Shown here: piece by piece, positions 18,378 through 30,160 of the stretch
How the letters are laid out: each line of letters opens with the position of its first letter
Position numbering within the stretch: the stretch's first letter is position 1
Source of the DNA: Semisulcospira habei
Lineage: Eukaryota > Mollusca > Gastropoda > Semisulcospiridae
DNA: 64,000 nucleotides
Assembly: GCA_036245525.1 (NCBI GenBank)
Contig: BTPG01000004.1
Coordinates: 165,280,260-165,344,259 of the forward strand
Reading direction: 5' to 3'
Program-made: the position numbers and the translations under genes
The notes under the pieces: model-generated
What the model saw: the letters and a program-made list of their open reading frames with translations, nothing else
Databases searched by the model: none
Told to the model about the DNA's origin: nothing

Positions 18378-18522
18378 CTTGATAATGAGAGTTGTTCTGT
18401 GATACTGGACCTCAGTTTGGCCTAGCCTAAGGTGAAGGCCGAAAGACGTGAACTAGTAATAAAAGTCAATTTTTTGTGAAAAGTAAGACTGCCATTGTGT
18501 TACAGTGAAAATGTTCCCTTTT

Positions 18523-18646
<124 letters not shown>

Positions 18647-18821
18647 ACTTGCCGTATTGTGTTGTATATATTATCACTCAACTAAATAATATACGAAGGA
18701 GATAGCAGATTAGTTTGGGTTTTTATAATAGTGCAAATGAAGCAATTATTTTGTACTCTTTTACATTCCTACATTGCCTGTTGAAAGCCAACAAAAAGTA
18801 GATTGACGCGCAGACACGTTA

Positions 18822-19045
18822 TTGACCCCTTCGCTGCCGAGAAAACTTGAACACCACCCAACTGCAAGAGGCATAGATCCTCATGAGCCCCCGCGGTCGC
18901 GGGGGCTCATGAGGATCTATGCCTCTTGCTGAAACCGCTTTGCGTCCACGTCCCTTTCAGTGACGGCTGGAGATCTTGCAGGTTGAGTTCGCCGACAATG
19001 ATTGTTAAGAGCACAATCTGCGTCCACTGGCACCAAAGGGGTTAA
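18822..19045 (+). mobile_element. Foldback MITE, family C, well preserved
   Basis: GACCCCTTCGCTGCCGAGAAAAC at the left, CACCAAAGGGGTTAA at the right; a perfect hairpin CAAGAGGCATAGATCCTCAT... at 18863-18929 with apex CCGCGGTCGCGG. Confidence 0.9.
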
Positions 19046-19108
19046 TTAACTCATTCAAGACGTGCTTTAGGCCGCGTGTCCGGATGCGGCACGTCTCGAA
19101 TTAGTTAA
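19046..19108. mobile_element. Short family E MITE directly adjoining family C
   Basis: TTAACTCATTCAAGACGTGC to GCACGTCTCGAATTAGTTAA. Its TTAA directly follows the TTAA that ends the preceding element. Confidence 0.8.
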
Positions 19109-19275
19109 TTAATTAAGATTCGATAGAGTTGTTTGACTTTTGTCCATTCCTACACACCCGAAATCATGTACTGCACACAGCTAGCTCTTTGTAGCAGCGA
19201 TCCACTATTTGCTTTGTGAACGACGTTCTTAAGTAGCGAGCTGGTGAGAGATTCAATAAAATCAAGCTTTCGCAA

Positions 19276-19745
19276 AGGTTCCTGTGGACGTGTTTGTTTG
19301 TTTGTTTGTTGAACCAGTTCTCAATAACAGCTTGTTTGTTTGTTTGTTCGTGTGTTTGTTTGTTTGTTTGTTTGAGGGAGTTGTTTGTTTGTTTGTTTGA
19401 GTGTTTGTTGAACCAGTTCTCAATAAACAACAGTTTGTTTGAGGAAGTTGTTTGTTGAACCAGTTCTCAATAAACAACAGTTTGTTTGTTTGTATGTTTG
19501 TTTGTTTGTTTGTTGAACCAGTTCTCAATAAACAGCAGCTTGTTTGTTTGTTTGTTTGTTTGTTTGTTTGTTTGTTTGTTTGTTTGTTTGTTGAACCAGT
19601 TCTCAATAAACAGCAGCTTGTTTGTTTGTTTGTTTGTTGAATCAGTTGTCAATAAACAGCAGCTTGTTTGTTTGTTTGTTTGTTTGTTGAATCAGTTGTC
19701 AATAAACAGCAGCTTGTTTGTTTCATTTGTTTGTTTGTTTATCTA
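19276..19745. repeat. Composite minisatellite: unit plus (TTTG)n
   Basis: A 25-base unit, GAACCAGTTCTCAATAAACA plus RCAG, occurs seven times, each time separated by 3-11 TTTG units. The later units share a TCAGTTGTC variant. Confidence 0.95.
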
Positions 19746-20166
19746 CCAGTAAGCAGAAGGGCCTCCGGCTGATGTCCACAATAGTTGGCCCGCGCACTGC
19801 TGTCAGTGCGTAGTCAATTTGGTTCGAAAACTGTTGAGTGTTGATGGAACCTAAAGTATTTGGGGTATTTCTTTCGAAATTACTGCACAAAAAAAGGGCC
19901 GACCTAACTCCCACCAGGCGCCCAGCATCAATAGCTGCCAAAGTGTTCTGTAGCGTTCAAAGATGCCGGAGACACTTCTGCATCTAAAATTCGCCAATCC
20001 AATGAATTCTCCTTGTCTTGTCACAACCAAGATCTTTTTCTTTCCTTCTTTTACAACAGTCTACATCTAAAAACCAATGTTTTCTACTGCCCCTGCTACC
20101 GCGTCAGGGAGGCTCTCCTGCGTACGAAGATTAATCAGAAGAGCAGACAAGTCTTTCATTTCACAT

Positions 20167-20360
20167 TTAACCCACTACATCCTGAGGCTGAAATTTGTTT
20201 ATTGTCCTATCAAGGCTACATTACAGATGAGGAGATAGATCAACCATTTTAGTTCAAGGGTGGTGCCAGAATAGTTTGGCACCTCAGGCGCCAAGCTATT
20301 CTGGCACCACCCTTGGACTGTCATAGTCAACTCTATATTTTCAAGCATGCAAAGGTTTAA
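20167..20360 (+). mobile_element. Foldback MITE, family B variant
   Basis: TTAACCCACTACATCCTGAGGC at the left, AAAGGTTTAA at the right; hairpin at about 20235-20330. Confidence 0.8.
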
Positions 20361-20515
20361 GTGTCACAAGTTGAAGCGAGCTGCTCCAGGCAATGAAGGA
20401 TTAATGCTTCGCAATACCGCCTTCAATAATTTTTCTTGTAATACATCTTACAATAATGACGTACAAAAAAGGGCAACTTGACTTTTCCCCCAATTATGTG
20501 CAGTTTGTCTTAAGC

Positions 20516-21123
20516 ATGTTCTTAATTAAACGAACTTTACTTCGCGAACTCTGACGAATACAGTTCACGATCTCGGACGAACCAGGTTGGTTCTTAATTG
20601 GACGATCTACGGCGAACCTAGTTCGAAGTAGTTCACGAACCTCGTCAAACCATAGTTCGCTGTCGGGAAAGGTTCGCTCAACGTGTTGAGCAAACAAAGG
20701 CAAACCTTTTCTCTGATTGGTCAAAACTTTTACCCTCTCCTGCGTTGGAGATAAGAAGAGTCACCGATACAAACAAATATGGCGGACGGTGATATTTCAC
20801 TCGTGCGAAGAACAAGACCTATTTTTTTTTATTGATTTGTGGGAGGCGCAACGCTGTTTGTGGGGTCCCTACTGCAAGGAGTACAAAAACAAACATCGTT
20901 CAAATCGCGAAGCGGCATCAGTAGCGGCAGCCATTTTGAACACCTTCGCAGACAGTAAGTACGCCGAATCAAGCACTTCAGTTAAGAAAGAGAACCATTT
21001 AAAACCTGGTTTGCTGAAGTTCGCCTAGGTTCGTTCAACCTCAATTAAGAAACAAACCAAAAGATCGCCGATCTTCTCCGATCTAGGTTTACCGATCAAT
21101 AGTTCGTCTAATTAGGAACAGCT
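20516..21123 (+). mobile_element. Inverted-repeat element with MADF-like remnant
   Basis: GTTCTTAATTAAACGAACT at the left and AGTTCGTCTAATTAGGAAC at the right form imperfect 19-bp terminal inverted repeats. Degenerate GTTCGCGAAC-type motifs recur inside. No clear target duplication was seen. The interior carries a MADF/SANT-like coding remnant, as found in PIF/Harbinger elements, but the family is not certain. Confidence 0.5.
20779..21028 (+). pseudogene. MADF-like DNA-binding domain remnant
   Basis: An ATG in good context (AATATGGCGGACGG) opens a frame that stops at the T-rich run near 20820. The next frame then reads FFFIDLWEAQRCLW...YCKEYKNKHRS, which has the spacing of the MADF/Myb-SANT domain (L-I-x-L-W, C-L-W, Y-K-N-K). 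A one-base change in the T run would explain the switch. Only one domain is present and there is no transposase nearby, so it is a fragment of a defective element. Confidence 0.45.
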
Positions 21124-21339
21124 CTTTAACTAAAACAGTTAATTCTGCTCTTCTTCTCCATAGTGCGTAGGAAGGGCTGCAGTAGGAAAACTTCAGCATG
21201 GCTTGTGAAAAGAAGGGTAATAAAATCTTATTTGGGGCACGACAACTTTGAGAACCCGGCGTTGTATTCGCGCGAATTTTTGCAACCGGCAAAGTCCGCA
21301 GTCCTGGAGCAGTTTTAGCCACATTACCCTTTCCTGCTA

Positions 21340-21551
21340 ATGATCAGGAATTTCGCGTCTGAAGCGATTGCACACTGACCGACATTAGCGTGAAGAACAC
21401 AAAATGAAATAGTGGGACCAAACGTGGGCACAACTAACACAAGACTAGCAAGAGACATAAATTTTCATGACTGCGACTGCGGGGGCTCATGAGGATTTAT
21501 GTCTCATGCAGATGGGGGGCGTTCGCCTTGCCCTTGCAGTTAAGAGGTTAA
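21340..21551. mobile_element. Family C variant with GATTGCACACT left half
   Basis: The left half (GCGTCTGAAGCGATTGCACACT) matches 30830-30850 in the copy at 30795-31020. The hairpin near 21450-21515 has compensating arm changes (ATAAATTTTCATG against CATGAGGATTTAT). It ends in GAGGTTAA. Confidence 0.6.
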
Positions 21552-21904
21552 CTTAAGACACACTGAGTCTATTTATAAAGAGATTTGCGAAATAGCAACT
21601 CTTTATTGGCCGGGGCAGGCCGCTTTAAGTCTGTGGAGTCTGGCCAGTTTCCGGCATGTCGTGCTGCGCAAAACTTTTTAATCACCGTTGCTATGGGAGC
21701 TATCGCTGACACAAGCCCACGCAACGACAGTCACTCGTGATTAACAGAACATAAATAAACGATAAAAATGCAGACAGAGTGCCGGCTAATTGACCATTTC
21801 ATTTCACTCCAACCAAAACTGAATGGCTCATGCCGGCGGAGTCTTTCAGTTCAAAGCCATATGGTTAAATGTATTTCTAGCATGTTCAGTCACCCTTAGT
21901 TACT

Positions 21905-22115
21905 GAACCCCCTTCAATGCCGAGAAAAAGTCAGCAAGGTCCAACTGCAAGAGACACAGATCCTCACGAGCCCCCCGTGACTGCGGAGGCTCCTGAGGAT
22001 CTATGCCTCTTGATGAGACCAATTTGCATCCATTTTTCTTGGACGGTTGCACCTTTTGGTCGTTGATCAGAAACAACACTGAAATGCCCGCGGCACCGTG
22101 GCAGGGAAGAGGGTA
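21905..22115 (+). mobile_element. Foldback MITE, family C
   Basis: GAACCCCCTTCAATGCCGAG at the left, GTGGCAGGGAAGAGGGTAA at the right; hairpin at 21946-22014 with several arm mismatches. Confidence 0.8.
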
Positions 22116-22293
22116 ACTCGTTCACTGTCGAGAACAAAAGTAAACACCAGCTGCAGCTGCAAGACGCCTCATTAGCCCAAATTCAAACCTCAACCCGGTA
22201 TTACTAACCCTTTCACTGCCAAGAAACAGGCCGTTCAGTTGAACACCACCCAACTGCAAGAGGCGTAAATCCTCGCTGGAAGTGAAGGGGTTA
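22116..22293 (+). mobile_element. Two deleted family C copies
   Basis: 22116-22190 retains a left end (CTCGTTCACTGTCGAG) and part of the arm. 22205-22293 has a left end joined to a right end (CTGGAAGTGAAGGGGTTA) with the hairpin interior missing. Confidence 0.6.
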
Positions 22294-22419
22294 CAGGCAC
22301 TAGACTGTGAAATGGATCGCCGCCATGTACGTTCAAGAGTAGTACTAGATTCGATTGGGCATTAGTGAAGGTTATTTCTTCTCAGTTTTGTCTCCGTCTC
22401 AGTGTACCCCCTCCCCCCT

Positions 22420-22690
22420 CACTGGGCCCCTCCCCCCCCCCCCCCACCACACCACCTCCACCCCACCCCTCTGTCCCTGTAGTGATATTTTAGAGTTTCG
22501 GTCAATGAAAACTGACAGAGAGTGTCTCTCTACCATCTCCCCAGGACCCCCCCCCCTCCTTCTCCTCCTCTCTTCCCCGCCCTCCCTTCACCCCTATGCT
22601 TCCCCTCCCTCCCCCCTCCCTTCGCTACCACGGTCGTCGACAACCCGTGATGGTACACCCCCATCCCTCTCCCCCCCCCCCCTCCCGCGC
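22420..22690. repeat. C-rich/pyrimidine-rich tract
   Basis: Long CCCCT and CTCC runs. ORFs here are compositional artefacts. Confidence 0.8.
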
Positions 22691-22866
22691 TTTCCTCAAT
22701 GGCTAAAATAGGCAATAAAAATGCAAACTACTATCAGCTCACGGCTGTCTATATCTGTCTGTCTTTTCCGACTGGACGGACGGATAATCAGAGGACTATT
22801 CGCCTGCAAAACACATCGCAGTTCTTCAAACGTCTCATATCAGCGAATTCAAGTAAGAACGTTTTT

Positions 22867-23090
22867 TTAACCCCTTCAAAACCAATGAACGCCGATTGTA
22901 TTTTTAAAATCATTGTAAATTCAATGGCAACTTGAAAGATCCCCAGCGGTCAAAGGGGCATGGATACAGCTAGTCGTTGGAGCAAGAGGCATAGATCCTC
23001 ATGAGCCCCCGCAACTGCGGGGGCTTATGAGGATCTATACCTCTTGCAGGTGGCTGGTGTTCAATTCTTCAACTCAGCGGTGAAAGCGTT
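22867..23090 (+). mobile_element. Foldback MITE, family C
   Basis: TTAACCCCTTCAAAACCAATG at the left, hairpin at 22982-23048 with apex CCGCAACTGCGG; the right end is degraded. Confidence 0.85.
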
Positions 23091-23371
23091 ATATGTCACG
23101 GACTACAGTGCCGTTTCCGTACTGTCCAGTCTCTTAGCCTTAGTCAGTCCCAGTCATCCCCTAATTTTTCAATTCCCTGAAAAACACTGCCGCCCACCAG
23201 CTGCACATTTGCCATGCACAATTTTTTTTTTTAAATTAAAAAACCAGCACATCACCCGTCTCATTTTTTGGCTATGAAACTGGCTCCTTACCAACCCCAC
23301 ACCCAAGCACAGCTGAAATCAGCGTGCCCCTCAAATCACTACGTCAATGGCAACTCAACATAGGCCCACAA

Positions 23372-24630
23372 GTGTAATAATAAAATAATTACGGTATTTA
23401 TAATGCGCTTATATTATAATAATTATAACTCTAAGCGCGCACTCACAACTCGCACACGCATGCGCACGCTTTAGACAATGACTCACGTACCACAAATAGT
23501 GAAAGTACATTACGACGGTCAGCTTGGGGTGGGGGGTGTGGTGACTCGGGATAGTACTAGAACTGTTGAAAGAGGTGAGTTTTGAGGGCGGACTGGAAGG
23601 AGAAGAGAGAGTGTTTCTGACGGAGAGAGAGTGGGAGAGTGTTCCAGGTGGATGGACCGTAGACGGAGAAGGAGCGGGGGCCGAAAGTGCTGAGTTTGGT
23701 GCGGGGGATGAGGAGGCGGAGACTAAGGGTCGGGGGCGGAGCGGAAGGAGCGGGAAGGAGTGTAGGGGTGAAGTAAGTTGGAGAGATAGGTAGGAGCGTA
23801 GTTGTTCAGGGATTTGTAGCAGAGAGACAGAATCTTGTATTGGGTGCGTTGGGGGATGGGGAGCCAGTGAAGGAGCTTGAGCAGGGGAGTGATGTGGTCG
23901 GATTTTTTCTTTCTGAGGACGAGGCGGGCAGCATTGTTTTGGACGCGCTGGAGAGTGAGAGTGGTAGAGTGAGGAAGGCCGGAAAGGAGAGAGTTGCAGT
24001 AGTCGATGCGAGATAAGATGAGAGAGACAACCAGTTTGGTGGCAGCTTCGGTAGTGAGGTATTTTCTGATCTGACTGATGCGGCGGAGGTGGAAATAACA
24101 TGCCTGGGCCGTGGCGGAGACGAAGCTGGTAATGGAAAGAGAGGAATCGAGGATAACGCCGAGGTCCTTGACCGAGTCAGAGAAGGAGATGGGGGTGCTG
24201 TCGAGTTGAAGGTTGAGAGAGGGAGGGAGCTGGGAAAGTTTCTGGTGAGTGCCTACCAGCATGGCTTCCGTTTTGTCGTCGTTCAGTTTGAGCCGTGAGC
24301 TTGTTTGCTGTCATCCAGTTTTTCACGTCTTCGTAGCAGTCAGCCGTGCGAGTCAGCAGTGACTGAGTGTTGTTGAGTTTGTCTTTGTCTAATAGTTGTG
24401 AGTCGTCAGCGTAGAGGTGGTGGTGTACGTGGTGAGACTAGATGATGTTGGACAGGGGAGAGGTGTAGAGTGTGAAAATGACCGGCGGGCCCAGGACGGA
24501 CCCCTGTGGAACGCCGCAGGAGAACCTGACTGGGTTGGAGGAGACGCCGTCGATGGTGACAGACTGCTGTCTGTCGGAGAGGTAGGAGAGAAACCAATTG
24601 TCCACTGGATAAGCTCAGGATGGTACGAAT
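23372..24630 (-). pseudogene. CR1/L2-type LINE, truncated and frameshifted
   Basis: On the minus strand the order is a reverse transcriptase piece (CGVPQGS-type box, then YADDSQL), the thumb and C-terminal region ([26 protein letters not shown], then a Ser/Pro-rich part ending in [14 protein letters not shown]), a 3'-UTR and an ATT-type tail near 23372. Several frameshifts separate these pieces and a stop lies just before the YADD box. The same family gives the 3' fragment at 51668-52177. Confidence 0.8.
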
Positions 24631-25232
24631 CAAAGCATCAAACATGTCTCCTCTCAGCTAACCAGAAATTTCCAGCAAATTCCAACATTCAGCCCTACTA
24701 CAAATTTTCAAACAAGGCGGCAAAAATTATTTTTTAAAACACCGGCCCTTGCACTGCCTGAACTGCCCAATTTAAATATATAACATGACCTATAATGTCG
24801 GGATCAGTGGGAATGGAGGGCCAGGGGATGGGGGTAGGGGTGGGCGGTAGGGGGGGCACTTGTGGCGGACTGTGTTCGTGCCATTGCGCTGGAGTGACGC
24901 CTGTGAAGGCGCCAAGGTAAGTTTATAGCACCAGCCTTGTGGACAAGCATGGTCAGTTGATCCGGGCCGACTCAGCCTCCCGTAGCTGGCGCGGCATTGA
25001 GTAGAAAACGGATTCTGTAACTAATTTAAATTACACTATGATCAGACAATCGGTAACCGGAAAGATTTAAAATTACGCCATAAATCTATTGTGTATAAAT
25101 GTATATTCCTTTGAGGTCAGTCACATGTCTGGCGTGATCCAGGTCGGAACATAGTCTTTTTGATTTCTTTTACGAAAATAGTGGAGGAATGAAAACAAGT
25201 ACTGACGTTACTGGTAGCAGGGGTTTGCTGCA
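24631..25232. other. Intergenic, no recognisable gene
   Basis: A G-rich run at 24815-24865. No coding, RNA or repeat structure recognised. Confidence 0.45.
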
Positions 25233-25337
25233 CGGACCCTTGTAGGCCTTCGGTAGGTCAAAGGAACCATTTTGTACCCCTCAGACCTTTGGGGTACAAT
25301 GCCGCTTTTGGACCTCTCTCAGGCCTACAAGGGTCCG
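25233..25337. repeat. Hairpin, family J
   Basis: CGGACCCTTGTAGGCCT pairs with AGGCCTACAAGGGTCCG; an inner stem, TTTGTACCCC...GGGGTACAA, forms a second arm pair. Confidence 0.85.
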
Positions 25338-25439
25338 CCTGTCAGTCACGAATAACTGAATCTCAGCTTCAGTTAGTACCGAACCGTGATCTTACGCTGA
25401 TGGTCACAGCTGACAATCTACCTATCCAACATCCATCCA

Positions 25440-25535
25440 GCCCTCCGTCTGTCTATCCATCCATCCATCCATGAATCCACTAATCCAGGCCATCCATCTA
25501 TCTGCCTATCCATCTAACCATCCGCTCCGCAGTAC
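25440..25535. repeat. Degenerate (ATCC)n microsatellite
   Basis: CCATCCATCTATC-type tetranucleotides with variants. Confidence 0.85.
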
Positions 25536-25782
25536 TGCCCCGGCCGCACCCACCGGCCTGACTTGCCAACACCCCGAGACCTGCCGCCAAATGAGCTGGG
25601 CCCGGCACCCCGTCACCCGCCGTACCGGACCATCCCGAGTTCATGTGGCACTGGCACCCGACCAACTGTCAGAGCAGACTCTTCGACATGGTAACATTTA
25701 CGCACAAAGTAAAGAGGACCCAACTATCGGACACTTACTCACTGAGCGAGCGCGGATTTATAAGGAGGGGGTGACGGTCAAC

Positions 25783-25975
25783 TCGCCCATATGCTAATTT
25801 GCCCAGGCAACTCGCCACGGTAAGGTCAACTCGCCAATGGTACCTGTCATCTCGTCCACAGTAGCAGTCAACTCGCCCAAGACTCGAGTCAACTCGCCCA
25901 AGGCTAGAGTCAACTCGCCCAAAGTAGCAGTCAACTAGCCCAAGGCTAGATTCAACTCGCCCAAGCAGTTTTAAT
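25783..25975. repeat. Minisatellite of GTCAACTCGCCCAAG units
   Basis: About eight units of roughly 22 bases, AGTCAACTCGCCCAAGGCTAG and variants. A decayed copy in inverted orientation is at 35084-35180. Confidence 0.9.
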
Positions 25976-26871
25976 CTCACGTTTGGACCTCACATGTGTC
26001 TACACTATCAGGGATATTTGTGGGTGGGTTAGTGTGTGCGTGCGTGTGTGCATATGTGTGTGTGTATGTGTGTGCCTTCAAGACATAGTATTTGGCACCC
26101 ATTGTGGACAAGACAGACCCGAGACTATTGATTCGTTGATGCTGGGAGTTCCCAGGGCCAGACCAATGTCGCAGACCACAGAGAAAGATTTTCCCTATAT
26201 AACCTCCATAAGTTTCCGGACAAAGTGTTTTGGCGCCCAGTGTAGAGAAGACACCCTTAAGAAGACATCCTTGATCCGTGGATGAGTTCCCAGGGTCAGA
26301 CCAATGTATTGAGACATCAAGAGTGGAACTTGCGCTAAAGGCGCCCCGTCACAGAGCACAGGCTATATAAAGGCAAAGGCCATGTCCGAGGCTATAGAAG
26401 GAAAACTACCATTATGCTCTCAGGCGGGCTCCTTTGGCGGATGCTGCCTTCATGTGTCTGAGTGAGTTACTTCTGCGGTACAACACTCGCTGTCAACAGA
26501 TGTTCGAGCTCTTTTGCAAGTTCTCACGAGGTGGCAAACTACTGGTGTCAGCGGCGTACATTGGTCTGGCCCTGGGAACACTGTGCATCCACAGATGGAG
26601 TATTCTTAGGGGACTTTTGTCTTCAGAGACTCCAGACATCCTCCCGTCACATAGGCTGGAAATAAAAGGAAGACCTCTCATTTTGCTTTGAGCCGGGCGC
26701 CTTGAGCTTCATTTCTTAGGAAATTACGTTACTTCTCTGATATAATGTTGGAAATAAATTATCCCAAACTTTAAAGAGTGTCAGTCACAAGTTTATCTGC
26801 TTGAATATTTTTGTTTTGTTTTGAAACGCCTGAACTACGAATCCTTATAGACACAACTAGTTTAACTCATT
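25976..26871. other. Intergenic with an imperfect repeated sentence
   Basis: Two related stretches (26085-26170 and 26220-26310) share GGACAAGACAG/AGAAGACA..GTTCCCAGGGYCAGACCAATGT, and 26535-26600 resembles part of the complement. No gene was identified. Confidence 0.4.
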
Positions 26872-27011
26872 CTACCCCTAACACACCACAGCAAGATATT
26901 CTGGCATCACCCTTGAACTATCATGGTTGATCTGTGTCCTGCACTGCAATGCAGTCTTCAGAGGACAACGGCAAAATTTTGAGATTTAGGCCTTAGCGTA
27001 CAATGAGTTAA
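26872..27011. mobile_element. Family B MITE with hairpin deletion
   Basis: TTAACTCATTCTACCC and GTACAATGAGTTAA are both present, but the left arm and apex are missing: GCAAGATA joins directly to the right arm TTCTGGCATCACCC. Confidence 0.8.
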
Positions 27012-27084
27012 AGATCTTTATGTTTGACAACAACACCAAAATGGGCCAGATGAACCAGCCCACAAAGAATCTTTTATATGAGAA

Positions 27085-27775
27085 TCATAAGAACAAGATG
27101 AGGATTTCATCCCAAAGCCTACCGTATTGTTTGGAGCTCACATGCGTTTTTCTTTCAGGAAAAAGTTGTTCATATTTTTCAGCTTATCCTTCTGATCCAT
27201 TTCTCTCCTCTCTAACCCAACCTCTCAACACACACCGGCGCACACAAATAAAGGCCGCGGACACACGGCGCTTCCCGCCATTAGTAAGCTCTGTGGGCTG
27301 GTGTAGCGAGAGGAATTCTGAAGAAGAAGCAGCACGAGCAGCAAAATGACGTCACTATAAGTTTCGAGTCATAGCATCGCTAGTCCCATGACGCAGTGTA
27401 CACGGTGACGAATTTCATGTTTCACGTCACTCATCCGAAAGGCACGCAAAAGTGTCTTCCACACAGCCTCTTCCAGGGCTGACTATTTAATGGGAGTATG
27501 GGGTGGATCCACAACTTGCAAAAATGAATTAATTATTATTCTAAAAGTTCAAGAGATACAACTCATCCGAGTGAATAGAACGAAAATTACGGACTCAAAT
27601 GCTGGTCAACCGACTTTATATAAACGGTTTTTTTTTTTCTTTAACCAGTTACCCAATTTAAATATGTATGGAGCCGGCTCTCCGAAATACATCTCGATCA
27701 CAGCATTTCATAAAGTTTCAGGCCCGTACGTACACAAACACCGAAGATACTCATGTATACACACAGACACACACA

Positions 27776-27830
<55 letters not shown>

Positions 27831-28030
27831 CGCTTCCTCCCAAATGTACTTTCAGCAGCTTGGTTAGCGTAGCTAGACATGACGTAATATCTATCGTGTT
27901 ACTTCACTGTCAGAGTCCGAGGTCTGCACGCCTTTGACGTCATGGGCAATCCGATACTGTCGGAAATCGCCCCGCCGCGTCCCATCCTAAAGTCTGTTCT
28001 ATAAATCGAGACTCAAAAAGACGTTAAGAA
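27085..28030 (+). mobile_element. Family O element
   Basis: GATGAGGATTTCATCCCAAAGC at the left, CACGGCGCTTCCCGCCATTA, CCTCTTCCAGGGCTGACT, an AC array and TAGCGTAGCTAGACATGACG in the same order as the copies at 13 and 44 kb. Non-coding. Confidence 0.75.
27775..27828. repeat. (AC)n microsatellite inside family O
   Basis: Same relative position as the array at 13683-13767. Confidence 0.95.
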
Positions 28031-28462
28031 AACAGACAAACAAAAAAGCCTACCTTTTACCTCCGGGCCGCCACGCGGCTTATGTTTGAAGATCGGTTTT
28101 ACGTTTTCTGCGCTTACATACGAAACAATCGCCCTAGTGACGATGGTCAAGATGGTTCCCACACTAGACATGACCTCATGATCCGCCTAATTTAAATGTG
28201 TAGTCTTCCGCGCCAAAGTTTCATGCGTATTCTTCCTCAGTCCAACTGGGAAGAGCTAGGCCTATCTGGCTCAGTTTCAGGATTGGGTCACGTAACAAGT
28301 CAGTAACAGTAAAGCTACAAGGTGCATTAATAGTAAATATGTATTAATGCTTAACAGCATTACATACGATTGCATAATCACTGAGTTCCCTGTAAATATC
28401 ACAATGAGAAGCCGGTAGGGGCATTAGGAAATTATATTATATTATGATCTATGGCGAATTAT

Positions 28463-28679
28463 TTAACTCATTCTGCCCACGACACACCACAGCAAGATAT
28501 GACTCGACCATGATAGTTCAAGGGTAGTGGCAGAATAGCTTGGCGCCTATAGGCACCAAGCTATTCTGTCACGACCCGCCTTGAACTATCATGATCGATC
28601 TGTCTCTTGAAATGTAATACGGTCTTCAGAAGATAACTGCAAAATGTGGGTATTTCGTAACTCGGGCACAATGAGTTAA
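28463..28679 (+). mobile_element. Foldback MITE, family B
   Basis: TTAACTCATTCTGCCCACGAC at the left, CTCGGGCACAATGAGTTAA at the right, apex GGCGCCTATAGGCACC. Confidence 0.85.
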
Positions 28680-28690
28680 GCGATCTATGC

Positions 28691-28786
28691 CTGACGAGCA
28701 AATGAAATGCGACATATTGGGAACCATCGGAAACACTATAGTTTCGATCATGGTTCCAAAAATGTCGCATTTCTTTCGCTCGTCAG
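28691..28786. repeat. Hairpin, family M
   Basis: CTGACGAGCAAATGAAATGCGACAT pairs with ATGTCGCATTTCTTTCGCTCGTCAG; the inner arms GGAACCAT and ATGGTTCC also pair. Confidence 0.85.
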
Positions 28787-28991
28787 TATATATGTGGAAA
28801 CTGGCAACGTCGATCCGAGGAGTCACTGCGCACTTGGATGCATCTTGCTAATAAGGGGCCGTATTCATGTCCAGAGTGTCAAGTTTTAGCCTAGTACTTG
28901 AAAAAAAATGGGACACATGTACAACTGTGTGAAAAGGAGAAGAAAAAACATTGCTACAAAAATTCAGTTTCCGTCACACTGTACTCGACCT

Positions 28992-29097
28992 GGGGCCAGT
29001 TGAATGAGTGAGCTTAGTCCTGCGCCAGCCTCTAAGCACTGAAGGTGCTCCGCTTAGTGTCTGGCACAGGACTAAGCTCGCTCACGCAACTGGCCCC
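28992..29097. repeat. Hairpin, family G
   Basis: GGGGCCAGTTGAATGAGTGAGC and GCTCGCTCACGCAACTGGCCCC form the stem; the same termini and GGTG-TCCGCT apex occur at 16242-16358. Confidence 0.85.
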
Positions 29098-29382
29098 TAG
29101 GTCACATCGGAGACGACATTAGACGGCGGATATAAAGACAAAACTGACTCCCCGCCACGTTTACTCTGAAACCGTGACCGTGTAATAGGCGACACACGTT
29201 TGGGCGGCGGAGACAGATCTATACAGAACTCAGTGCCCGCCACTACACACTTGCAGGTCTGTGATTTTGGGCCTCAAGGTCCTCAGGAATAAGCTCTAAA
29301 GTCACAGACCAGAACATATTCATGCATTTAAGCAGGAAAGGTGAAACGGCATCAAACTTAGAAAGTTTCTATTGTCATATGT

Positions 29383-29585
29383 TTAACTCATTGTGTCCGA
29401 GGTACGAAATACCCACATTTAAGTTATCCTCTGAGGACGGCATTACATTTCAGGAGTCAGATCGACCATGATAGTTCAGGGCTGGTGGCAGAATGGTTTT
29501 GACGCCTATAGGCGCCAAGCTATTCTGCCGCCGCCCTTGAACTATATGGTCGAGCCATATCTTGCTGTGAGTTTAATGAGTTTAA
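29383..29585 (+). mobile_element. Foldback MITE, family B
   Basis: TTAACTCATTGTGTCCGAGG at the left. Arms TGGTGGCAGAAT and ATTCTGCCGCC carry a C:G to G:C swap at the same pair relative to other copies. The right end is shortened to GAGTTTAATGAGTTTAA. Confidence 0.8.
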
Positions 29586-29832
29586 CATTTGCAAAGTGTA
29601 GGTATGTTTTGACGAAGTATTGATTTTTTCTGCTGGATCAGCAAGCTTTTGTCAATGTTAATATGTTGAATAAAGTTCCATATTTAATTACTTCATTGGG
29701 GTAAGCGTGAACGTACCACATTGAATATCAGTGATTGGTCAAATGTGTGTGTAGCAAGCAATTGTGTGTTTTTACTACGCTACCCTTAACTTTCCTGCTG
29801 AAATTCAAAATATATGCGAATAGTGTTTTTTC

Positions 29833-30000
29833 CACCCCTTCACTGACAGAACATAAAAAGTGTCGACCACCAAAATAACAAGAGGCATAGATTCTCATGA
29901 GCCCTTGCAGTTGCGCGGACTCAAGAGGATTTATGCCTCTTTTTTGCATCGTTGACATAGATCTGCAGCTTTCATACAAAATATGCCTTGAAAGGTTACA
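29833..30000 (+). mobile_element. Decayed family C MITE
   Basis: ACCCCTTCACTGACAGAAC at the left, AAGAGGCATAGATTCTCATGAG arm and GAGGATTTATGCCTCTT arm. Confidence 0.75.
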
Positions 30001-30050
30001 TTCACGATCACTGGCGGGATGAGTTCATGTGACGCGAAACTGGGTGTCTG

Positions 30051-30160
30051 CCCAGTGCGCAAAGGTCATCGGGCCGACGTCAGCTGCCGTTGGCCCGCGC
30101 ACGGCTGTGCGCGGGCCCACGGCGGACGAAGTCGGCCCGATGTCTTTTTGCTCGTTGGGT
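30051..30160. repeat. Hairpin, family H (long copy)
   Basis: CCCAGTGCGCAAAGGTCATCGGG pairs with CCGATGTCTTTTTGCTCGTTGGG. A second perfect stem, GGCCCGCGCACGGCTGTGCGCGGGCC, sits at 30093-30118. Confidence 0.85.

Noticed and set aside
22355..22711. Pro/Ser-rich ORF
   Set aside because: Compositional artefact of a C-rich tract.
25471..25797. ORF of 108 codons after the ATCC repeat
   Set aside because: Starts within the microsatellite and shows no family pattern in any frame.
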